DNA from: Pseudomonadales bacterium
GTDB lineage: Bacteria; Pseudomonadota; Gammaproteobacteria; Steroidobacterales; Steroidobacteraceae
DNA: 13,746 nt
NCBI GenBank assembly: GCA_020442965.1
Contig: JAGRJB010000030.1
Coordinates: 1 to 13,746, forward strand
Reading direction: 5' to 3'
A program made the translations under genes and the position numbers. Position 1 is the stretch's first letter. Each line of letters opens with the position of its first letter. Positions 1 to 6,752 of this stretch are shown here, in pieces. Below the pieces are notes generated by a model that saw nothing but the letters and a program-made list of their open reading frames with translations, had not been told where the DNA came from and did no database searches.

Positions 1-425
1 ATCGCCACATCCCATTCGGCATCGGACCCGGCGTCCATGACAATGTCCAATGCTCGATCGGGAAAGCTGTCGAGAAATCTGGGCACGAGTGGACCCAGCA
101 GGATCCGCCCGAAAGCCGGGTCGGCCGCGACCCGCAACGGGCCGACCCGCGTCGTCGAAAACCCGGCGCCGAGGGCGCGGACCTGCTCATACTGATCATT
201 GATCGCGCGCGCATGCGGTAGGACCGCCTCGCCTGCGGCGGTCAGAAAAATTCGGCGAGTGGTACGCTTCAACAGCTTGGCGCCCAGCTTTTCCTCGACT
301 TCGGCGATGGCTCGGCTGACCGCAACCTTCGGCACACCGTAAGCTCTCGCCGCAGCCGAAAAGCCGTTCAGCTCGACCACCTTGGCGAATACGGCAAGCT
401 GCGCTGGAACCCAGAAATCGGTCAT
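1..425 (-). CDS. LysR-family transcriptional regulator, N-terminal part (cut by window edge)
   Basis: Reading the minus strand from the ATG at 425-423 gives 141 codons that stay open to the window edge. The first ~60 residues have the LysR winged helix-turn-helix pattern: GFSAAARAYGVPKVAVSRAI (about 21-40), then a linker helix with EVEEKLGAKLLKRTTRR and LTAAGE. From about residue 96 (VGPLRVAADPAFGR) the start of the periplasmic-binding-protein-like effector domain is visible. LysR proteins are about 300 residues, so roughly half is missing. They bind DNA as tetramers and often control a divergent neighbour. Here the neighbour is the DUF1993-aldo/keto reductase pair, starting 71 bp away across an AT-rich gap that contains a palindrome. 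The family is clear; the inducer cannot be read from the sequence. Confidence 0.93.
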   Translation of the reverse strand, partial: MTDFWVPAQLAVFAKVVELNGFSAAARAYGVPKVAVSRAIAEVEEKLGAKLLKRTTRRIFLTAAGEAVLPHARAINDQYEQVRALGAGFSTTRVGPLRVAADPAFGRILLGPLVPRFLDSFPDRALDIVMDAGSDAEWDVA

Positions 426-431
426 TATTGC

Positions 432-451
432 ACCAAAGTGCGGACTTTAGT
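432..451. promoter_or_regulatory. Palindromic operator candidate between the LysR gene and the DUF1993 gene
   Basis: The two arms, ACCAAAGT (432-439) and ACTTTAGT (444-451), flank GCGG. The inner five bases of each arm (AAAGT/ACTTT) pair perfectly; the full eight-base arms differ at one position. The site begins 6 bp upstream of the LysR start codon, within an otherwise AT-rich 71-bp divergent spacer. A TTGCAC hexamer at 428-433 could be a -35 element for the plus-strand genes, which would put the palindrome between -35 and -10, but no convincing -10 follows. LysR proteins bind dyad sites in such spacers, so autoregulation together with control of the divergent pair is the natural reading. 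This is inferred from position and symmetry only. Confidence 0.4.
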
Positions 452-496
452 TATTTATTGTTTCATATCAGGTCTTATCACACAAGGTAGTCAAAC

Positions 497-1003
497 GTGA
501 AAATCTCCATGTACGGCATGTCGATCGAGTTGTTTACCACGGGGCTGCAACAGCTGCACCACGTGCTGGATAAGGCGCAAGCCAACGCCAAGGCCCGCGG
601 CTTCGCGGCCGACGTCTTGCTCGCGGCGCGTCTCGCGCCCGATATGTTTGCGCTTGATCGCCAGGTACAACTGACTTGTGATTTTGCCAAGAACTCGGCG
701 GCACGCCTCGCCGGTATCGAGGCACCGCGCTTCGAAGACAACGAAAGAACGCTGCCCGAGCTGCTCACCCGAATCGAACGTACGCTGGAATTCCTCGGCA
801 CCCTCACGCCCGCAGCACTCGAGGGCAGCGCGGCGCGCGAGATCAAAGTGCCTTTGCGCGACCGGACACTGGAGTATCCCGGGCTGGCGTTTCTGCAAAA
901 GTGGGCGCTCCCGAACTTCTATTTTCACTTCACCACGGTGTACGACATCCTGCGGCACAATGGTGTCGACCTCGGCAAGGCCGATTTCCTCGGCAAGTGC
1001 TGA
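497..1003 (+). CDS. DUF1993 family protein
   Basis: 168 residues. The start is GTG at 497, with AAGG at 484-487 nine bases upstream; it gives the N-terminus (M)KISMYGMS, which matches the usual start of this family better than the internal ATG at 509. Family marks are RLAPDMFALDRQVQLTCD (about residues 45-62), AARLAGIEAPRF, and the C-terminal stretch ALPNFYFHFTTVYDILRHNGV (about 138-158). DUF1993 proteins are small helical proteins, thought to resemble the DinB/YfiT four-helix-bundle fold; no biochemical role is established. Its stop codon lies 14 nt before the reductase start, and that gene's Shine-Dalgarno sequence overlaps the stop, so the two are almost certainly co-transcribed and translationally linked. 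It may be under control of the divergent LysR protein. Confidence 0.93.
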   Translation: MKISMYGMSIELFTTGLQQLHHVLDKAQANAKARGFAADVLLAARLAPDMFALDRQVQLTCDFAKNSAARLAGIEAPRFEDNERTLPELLTRIERTLEFLGTLTPAALEGSAAREIKVPLRDRTLEYPGLAFLQKWALPNFYFHFTTVYDILRHNGVDLGKADFLGKC

Positions 1004-1017
1004 AAGGATTCCGACCT

Positions 1018-2013
<996 letters not shown>

Positions 2014-2194
2014 CAGATCAGGCGCTCGTCCGATTTGACATAAGTAGCGGCGCTTCCGGACTATCGTTAAGAACGCGAGCCATATCACGGCACCGCACAC
2101 GCGGGTTTGCCACTCTAATTGATGACGTGCCCGATCGGGGGCAGCGCCTTGCCGGGTTAGCCAGAGCCCATCACAAAGGAACGAGCGGCGGAAC
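2014..2194. other. Intergenic spacer upstream of the EAL-domain gene
   Basis: This 181-bp gap has no credible ORF. It contains a perfect TTGACA at 2035-2040 and a good -10-like TCTAAT at 2114-2119, but they are 73 bp apart and neither has a well-placed partner, so no promoter can be assigned with confidence. There is no hairpin followed by a T-run after the reductase. AAAGGA at 2175-2180 lies 14 nt before the GTG start of the next gene, and a weaker purine stretch (CGGAA) lies immediately before the start. Confidence 0.5.
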
Positions 2195-3607
2195 GTGTCG
2201 ATTCAGCGTGTGACCAAACCTGACGAAGCGGATTCGTTGACCACGATTGGCAACGCCTTGTGCGCCGCGTTGGGCAATCTGCGCGTGCAATCAGTCTCAT
2301 TGCACGACATCGAGGGCGAGATCCTGTGGCTCAGCGAAGGTGTGATGGGCCCGGACGAGCACAGTCTCGTGCTCGAAGCAACCAATGCACTGACGCTCGC
2401 GTCGCATCGTCACTACGTGTTTCAGAACATGGGTGATGGCCGCTCCGCCGCATTCTTGCCGGCGCGCACGCCAACCGGCGAGCTGGTCGGCCTCGTCACG
2501 ATCATCAGCGAAAGCAAGTGGCTCGATAGTGGCATGGCATCGCGGCTCGTGACGCCGCAGACTACCGCGGCAATGCGGCGGCTAGCGATATTCCGCAAAC
2601 CCGCGAGCACCGAATCCACGCTTGCGCCTCTGCCTGGTGCGCCACCCCCTGGACCTGCGCCCACGGGGCGTTCGGCGGAAGCTCCAGCCGCCAAACAAAC
2701 CGGTGCTACCAAACAACCCGCAGCAGCCACCCAGGACAAGCTGCACAGCTCGGCATTGCGACTGGTGGCGACTGGCGCGCATGCCAAGCCTGCTGCCGCA
2801 ACCGCAGAGCCTGACTATCCGACGAGGCCGGCTCCAACAACCAAGCGGCGAGCCGCTCCCGCCACGCCGTTTGCAGTCGGGAGCGGCAAGTTTCGCTTCG
2901 AACACACGGATTTTCAGCTCCACGTGCAGCAGCTCCTGAAGCTGCGCTCGGGCGGCGGTACCCGGCGCTACGAAGTGCTGGCGCGCCCTCTCGGCAGCTC
3001 GAATACCCCCGAATCGATCTCGGTTACCGTAAAGCGCGCGATCGGTACCTCTGAACTGGATCGCCTCGTCATTGCCGAGTTGCTCGCCTGGATCGAGGCG
3101 CACCCGAGCATCATCGACGAAAACCCCTCGAGCTTCTCGTGCAACCTGTCGATGAGTTCGATCGCAGACCCCAAGTTTCTGGCCTTTGTCGCATCGCAGC
3201 TGAACAACCGGGACGTGCCACCTGGGACGGTGGGATTCGAGCTGTCCGAGCATGCGTGCGTCGAGCAACAGCGCGACGTCGAGATGTTCATCGCCGCCTG
3301 CGAAAAACTCGGTTGTTATGTCGTGATCGACGATTTCACGTTGGACTCGCGCGTCGTGCCCTGGCTGGCTTCGCCTGCCATGCGTTTCGTCAAGATCGAC
3401 TCGCGCATCACGACGAGTGCGATGACCGAAAGGCTGCAACAAGCGCTCGTGATCGCCATGTCGCAGATGTCCAAGGTGCTCGGCATTTCCTGTGTCGCCA
3501 AGCGTATCGATACGCCAGCGGCACGACAGTGGCTATCCGCTGTCGGCGTAGACTACGCTCAGGGTTTCGTACTCGAAGAGCCGAAACCACTGAGCGAATT
3601 GGCCTGA
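2195..3607 (+). CDS. EAL-domain protein, probably catalytically inactive c-di-GMP binding or scaffold protein
   Basis: 470 residues from GTG 2195. Three parts are visible: residues 1-135, a globular region resembling a small sensory or GAF-like module (not identifiable with confidence); about 137-225, an Ala/Pro/Thr/Lys-rich disordered linker; and about 235-470, an EAL phosphodiesterase fold. Within the EAL fold the EAL-motif glutamate (E260, in YEVLAR), N317 (CNLS), E349 (FELSE), D379-D380 (IDDF), K400 (VKID) and Q456 (YAQGF) are kept. The loop after DDF, normally GTG, is TLD. The AEGVE motif, which holds the general-base glutamate, reads AKRID (K436, D439). With the base replaced by lysine, c-di-GMP hydrolysis is unlikely, while binding remains possible. 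There is no membrane segment. It stands alone, facing the convergent DUF4139 gene 39 bp away. A low-activity enzyme is not excluded. Confidence 0.9.
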   Translation: MSIQRVTKPDEADSLTTIGNALCAALGNLRVQSVSLHDIEGEILWLSEGVMGPDEHSLVLEATNALTLASHRHYVFQNMGDGRSAAFLPARTPTGELVGLVTIISESKWLDSGMASRLVTPQTTAAMRRLAIFRKPASTESTLAPLPGAPPPGPAPTGRSAEAPAAKQTGATKQPAAATQDKLHSSALRLVATGAHAKPAAATAEPDYPTRPAPTTKRRAAPATPFAVGSGKFRFEHTDFQLHVQQLLKLRSGGGTRRYEVLARPLGSSNTPESISVTVKRAIGTSELDRLVIAELLAWIEAHPSIIDENPSSFSCNLSMSSIADPKFLAFVASQLNNRDVPPGTVGFELSEHACVEQQRDVEMFIAACEKLGCYVVIDDFTLDSRVVPWLASPAMRFVKIDSRITTSAMTERLQQALVIAMSQMSKVLGISCVAKRIDTPAARQWLSAVGVDYAQGFVLEEPKPLSELA

Positions 3608-3630
3608 CGCGCCGGCAATCGCCGCTGACC

Positions 3631-3647
3631 GGGCCGAGACGCGGCCC
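3631..3647. terminator. Weak hairpin between two convergent genes
   Basis: GGGCC (3631-3635) and GGCCC (3643-3647) can form a 5-bp GC stem with a 7-nt loop in the 39-bp gap between the EAL gene and the convergent DUF4139 gene. The right arm touches the DUF4139 stop codon at 3649-3647. There is no T-run on either side, so this may be only a minor transcription block, or chance in GC-rich DNA. Confidence 0.2.
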
Positions 3648-5191
3648 TACCAGGTGTAACGCACCCGATAGCGCACCGTCGCCTCGGCATCCTTGGCGAC
3701 TTTGACCGGGAAAACAATCGTGCGCGCGTCGACTTTGTCGTACGTATGTGTCTGGCTCAAGAGCTTCCAGTTGCTCCAGCGGTAGAGGTTCTCCTTGACG
3801 AGTACCTCTACCGGCTCGCTCTTGTGATTGCGCAGCTTGATCTCGAATTCTTCTTCCAGCCACTGCGCTTTGGTGTCGACCGCGAAGTCGGTCTGCCGAC
3901 GTTCGCCGCCCACGTCGAACGCTGATCCCAGTTTCACTCGCACCGGTTCGTCCTTCGGCGTGTGATCGATGCGATCTTCCCCGATGAACTCGAGACTGTC
4001 ATCCGCCGCGTCGAGCTGCGACACCCGAATCCGCCCTGCCGGCAACGGCATGCCGAGCCCCAGCTTTTTATCGTTGCGGAATTCGAGATAGACATCGACC
4101 TTCTTGTTCATGGCGACGCCAATCTCTCGATCGGTATTCGGCGAGCCCCAGAAAACTGGCTGCGCCAGCCCGTAATACAGCAGGATCTTCTTCGCCGGAA
4201 TCTGTCGGGCCTGATCAAAGAGCTCGATCTGCTTGGTCGAATTGTTAGGTAGCGTGGCACGACGTCCGAGGGTGTAGAGATGAAACTCGAAGAACTCCTT
4301 CTGCTCAAAGCCGCCGTCGTCAGCCATGCTCTTCGCCGCCATCGCCAGGACGCGCCCCCGCGCCATCTGCGGCGGCTCGGCACGGTGCACATCGCCGGCG
4401 ATCAGCTTGAGTTTCGCATCCGGGAAGCTCGTACCCGATTGATTGATGATGCTGACCCAAGCCGACAGATCGAGCAGGCCGCTGTTAGCGTCACTGCCCG
4501 CCTGAAAAACAAGATTGTAGTCGGCCCACCAGGTCACGCCGCCTGTCTGGTAGGTCACGCGCGTACGTTGCTCGCCTCCCTGGGGTGAGCTCAACTCCCA
4601 TACTAGTGTTGGTTTGGTCTCGAGACCGCCTGGCAAGTCCGGGAACCGAACGGCCGAATAGTTCCGGAGCGCATGGATGCTGCCATCGTCGCCCCGCAGG
4701 ACCAGCCCGTCGACGGCCGAGAGCAGTGTGCCACTGACGGTCGAATTCTGATTGCCGACCGCGCGTTCGACGATGATTGGTCGGTCGATGAACCTCTGCA
4801 GCAGCTTGTCGGTGCTCACGAGATCGAACTGAAAGCTCTGTTCGAGCACGCGTGTTCGCGGCTCGGTGAGCGAAGTAAAGGTCACGGTGGTCGGATCGAT
4901 GAGTCCAGCGACATCGCTGAACTTCAGTTGCGAGCGGCCGCTGCCGATCTTGATCAGGCGATCGTGACTTACCATCGCGTACCCCGGCACGGACATCGCG
5001 TTCGGCACGCCGGCGCCCGGTACCGGGCGGTAGAGCTCGGGTGAAATTGCGCCCGGTTGCGCGGAGCTGTAGATCGTAATGGCCGTGCCGTCTTGCGCCG
5101 CAACGGCCCCCACGCCACTTGCCAGGGACACGCTGACGGCAAGCGCGGCAACGCGGCCGGTTCGAGTTCGCACAGTCTTCTTTTTGCTCAT
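3647..5191 (-). CDS. Exported DUF4139 domain protein
   Basis: 514 residues. The start is set by the ATG at 5191-5189 preceded by AGAGGAAG (5201-5194). The same frame stays open to 5509, but the extension would bury the signal peptide. That signal has a basic n-region (SKKKTVRTRTGR), a hydrophobic core (about 14-31) and likely cleavage near AVAAQ (about 31-33), so the protein is exported. Residues ~190-514 match the DUF4139 beta-rich family: the GGVTWWADYNLVF segment (about 217-229), a run of beta strands, and the C-terminal YRWSNWKLLSQ and ATVRYRVRYTW. Proteins of this family are often annotated 'conserved exported protein'; their role is unknown. The usual N-terminal DUF4140 region is not obvious. 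It seems to be a single-gene unit, divergent from the anti-sigma-like gene. Confidence 0.92.
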   Translation of the reverse strand: MSKKKTVRTRTGRVAALAVSVSLASGVGAVAAQDGTAITIYSSAQPGAISPELYRPVPGAGVPNAMSVPGYAMVSHDRLIKIGSGRSQLKFSDVAGLIDPTTVTFTSLTEPRTRVLEQSFQFDLVSTDKLLQRFIDRPIIVERAVGNQNSTVSGTLLSAVDGLVLRGDDGSIHALRNYSAVRFPDLPGGLETKPTLVWELSSPQGGEQRTRVTYQTGGVTWWADYNLVFQAGSDANSGLLDLSAWVSIINQSGTSFPDAKLKLIAGDVHRAEPPQMARGRVLAMAAKSMADDGGFEQKEFFEFHLYTLGRRATLPNNSTKQIELFDQARQIPAKKILLYYGLAQPVFWGSPNTDREIGVAMNKKVDVYLEFRNDKKLGLGMPLPAGRIRVSQLDAADDSLEFIGEDRIDHTPKDEPVRVKLGSAFDVGGERRQTDFAVDTKAQWLEEEFEIKLRNHKSEPVEVLVKENLYRWSNWKLLSQTHTYDKVDARTIVFPVKVAKDAEATVRYRVRYTW

Positions 5192-5512
5192 GACTTCCTC
5201 TGAATGGTTTCTCTGATCGGCGGCAACGCCCGTAGCGCCGCCCTGTGTAAACGCAGATCGCACGACATTTGGGTCGCTCAACTCGACGCATGGCAAAAGC
5301 GAGAGCTCGATCGCACTCTTGCGCGGCATTAGCGTGGTTTCTGTGAGTCCCGACAGCGGCCTGTGGCCGAAACTGCAGCACCATGACCCTGTGCGCCGCA
5401 AGCTTGGCAATGCCCAACTACGCCCCGAATGGCGGCTGGCATTCCTGCGTCGCTTGAATGAACCACCCCGGATCCCAGTGACCACAGCCCGATCGAATCG
5501 ACGCGACACATC
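5192..5512. other. 321-bp divergent intergenic region
   Basis: This gap separates the start of the DUF4139 gene (minus) from the start of the membrane protein gene (plus). It contains no ORF with a recognisable protein; the open frames crossing it (minus to 5509, plus 5319-5555) have the composition of out-of-frame GC-rich DNA. An inverted repeat, GGCGGC (5219-5224) and GCCGCC (5237-5242) with a 12-nt loop, would lie in the 5' leader of the DUF4139 mRNA. No clear sigma-70 hexamer pair is visible on either strand, so both promoters may be of a non-standard type. Confidence 0.5.
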
Positions 5513-6271
5513 ATGTCAGCCAGTTACTCCAGCCCACCCGATTCAGACAGCCTGACCAACAGCGATCCCGCGGACGCCAAGATGGACCGCGACTTCATCG
5601 CTCGCAACCACATTGTCGAACGGTACCTTGCCGGCACGCTACCGCCCAAGGGCGCGAGCGACTTCGAGCGCTTCATTCGTGCCAATCCGGCGCTGATCGA
5701 CGAACTGGGTCTCGCCGATCGCATCCATTGCGGCCTGCGCCTGCTGGAATTCAGCGGCAAGCCTGAGCCCTGGGCGGAGCAGCGCATCCGGTTCTGGCAG
5801 CGGCTACCGTTCGTGAGCGCAATCGCGGCCGTCGCCGCCCTACTGCTGGCCGCCCTGTCGCTGCTCGGCGGCAAGGTTTCTGATCAGGCTAACTTGATCG
5901 CCAAGCTCAGACAGGAAGTGATCGAGCGACCGATACTTCCGACCAGCTCGGTTCGCCCCGTCATCGTCTTTCCGGGGCTGGCGGGCGCGGCGAGCGCGGC
6001 TCGCGTAAATCTCACCTCCGGCGAGATGACGGAACTCAAGATCGACGTGACCCAGACGCGCCATAGCGTGTTCCGGGTCATCCTCGATCGAGTGGGCCAC
6101 GGACGAGTCGCGATTCTCGACAACATGATCAAGGATTCGAACAGCCATGTGCGGCTGCAACTGAACCCCAGCGCGTTTGGCGCCGGCGAGTATCTCCTGA
6201 CGCTCGAACGACTCAACCTGCGCCGCGAAGGCACACCCAGCGCATGGGTGCGCCTCAATATCAGCCCCTGA
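5513..6271 (+). CDS. Single-pass membrane protein with anti-sigma-factor-like layout
   Basis: 252 residues from ATG 5513; a second in-frame ATG at 5582 (M24, MDRDFIARNHIVERYL) may be the real start, since residues 1-23 are Ser/Asp/Pro-rich and neither ATG has a good ribosome binding site. Residues ~26-80 are helical and cytosolic (RNHIVERYLAGTLPP, then DFERFIRANPALIDEL), like the N-terminal domains of membrane anti-sigma factors, but there is no zinc-binding HxxxCxxC motif. One transmembrane helix follows (about 100-120), then a short coiled coil (121-138). A beta-rich outer domain (145-252) ends at VRLNISP. The layout suggests signal transfer across the inner membrane. No sigma-factor gene lies beside it. 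I do not recognise a named family; the anti-sigma idea is inference. Confidence 0.85.
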   Translation: MSASYSSPPDSDSLTNSDPADAKMDRDFIARNHIVERYLAGTLPPKGASDFERFIRANPALIDELGLADRIHCGLRLLEFSGKPEPWAEQRIRFWQRLPFVSAIAAVAALLLAALSLLGGKVSDQANLIAKLRQEVIERPILPTSSVRPVIVFPGLAGAASAARVNLTSGEMTELKIDVTQTRHSVFRVILDRVGHGRVAILDNMIKDSNSHVRLQLNPSAFGAGEYLLTLERLNLRREGTPSAWVRLNISP

Positions 6272-6328
6272 TTGGCAAATGATCCGCGCCGAATTGGTCC
6301 CGCTGGTCAGCGCAACCCAGCCGCGGCC

Positions 6329-6361
6329 GTAGTCCGCGGGCGGTTATGCCCGCGTGACTAC
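6329..6361. terminator. Strong hairpin between convergent genes
   Basis: GTAGTC-CGCGGGC (6329-6341) pairs with GCCCGCG (6348-6354) and GACTAC (6356-6361), forming a 13-bp stem with one bulged T (6355) and a 6-nt loop, GGTTAT. It lies in the 102-bp gap between the convergent membrane-protein gene (ends 6271) and the SANT-like gene (ends 6374). Neither strand has a T-run after the stem, so it is not a classical intrinsic terminator. It could act as a bidirectional transcript-end structure protecting 3' ends, or be a protein-binding dyad. Confidence 0.45.
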
Positions 6362-6373
6362 GCCGACGCCAGC

Positions 6374-6598
6374 CTACTTCTTGCGCCGTGCGCGCTTCGG
6401 CTGATTGATCGCACGGAATGAGATTCCGAGCAACAGCGCCTTCTGCGCGACCGAGCCGCGTGTACGGCCGAGTTTTTCTGCCGCGGCACGTGCCGACAGC
6501 TTCTGCTTGGCGAGCGAACGCAACTTGGCGACGTCGGTCGCCGTCCACGCCTTGCCCAAACGTGCGGGCTTAACCGCCTTTGCTCTCTTCTTTGCCAT
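6374..6598 (-). CDS. Small basic SANT/Myb-like DNA-binding protein
   Basis: 74 residues. The start at 6598-6596 is supported by an ideal AGGAGG (6608-6603) four bases upstream, the best ribosome binding site in the window. 23 residues are Lys or Arg and only two are acidic (D22, E41), so it should bind nucleic acid. The core (about 17-60) reads as a three-helix Myb/SANT-type domain: AWTATDVAKLRSLAKQ, SARAAAEKLGRTRGSV and AQKALLLGI, with basic tails at both ends (AKKRAKAVKPAR and PKRARRKK). The pattern 'W.. .D...L..L ... A..LGR ..G.V..KA..LGI' is common in small proteobacterial proteins of unknown target. It may be a nucleoid-associated or regulatory protein. It seems monocistronic, with its own upstream spacer. 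Confidence 0.85.
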   Translation of the reverse strand: MAKKRAKAVKPARLGKAWTATDVAKLRSLAKQKLSARAAAEKLGRTRGSVAQKALLLGISFRAINQPKRARRKK

Positions 6599-6611
6599 GA
6601 TTCCTCCTAAA

Positions 6612-6666
6612 CGCTAACAGTGCAATACTAACCTGTTTAATGGCCGCATGTCGCAATTAGTTAGCG
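6612..6666. repeat. Inverted CGCTAAC / GTTAGCG repeat upstream of the SANT-like gene
   Basis: CGCTAAC (6612-6618) and GTTAGCG (6660-6666) are perfect 7-bp inverted copies 41 bp apart in the 154-bp spacer between the SANT-like gene and the phosphoesterase gene. A further CTAAC is at 6628-6632. The spacer is AT-rich compared with its surroundings and must hold the promoter of the SANT-like gene. The arms could be binding sites (perhaps for the SANT-like protein itself) or chance. The rest of the spacer, to 6752, shows nothing recognisable and no T-run terminator for the phosphoesterase operon. Confidence 0.3.
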
Positions 6667-6752
6667 AGTAGGGCGGCTCGTGCTGCATTTTGTACCGAGT
6701 TTGTGGATTGCGGCAATACTTATTTGTACGCGCCAGTCCTGCCGGGGTGTCA

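Noticed and set aside
2035..2040. TTGACA as the -35 of the EAL gene promoter
   Set aside because: No acceptable -10 hexamer occurs 16-18 bp downstream, so a promoter is not called.
2582..3442. 286-codon open frame antisense to the EAL gene
   Set aside because: Arg/His-rich translation with no motif; it mirrors the high-GC codon pattern of the EAL gene, whose domain is clear on the other strand.
4491..5417. 308-codon minus-strand frame overlapping the DUF4139 gene
   Set aside because: Out-of-frame shadow (Arg-rich, no motif) of the DUF4139 coding sequence on the same strand.
5192..5509. N-terminal extension of the DUF4139 protein
   Set aside because: The frame is open, but the signal peptide and a strong AGAGGAAG ribosome binding site place the start at 5191.
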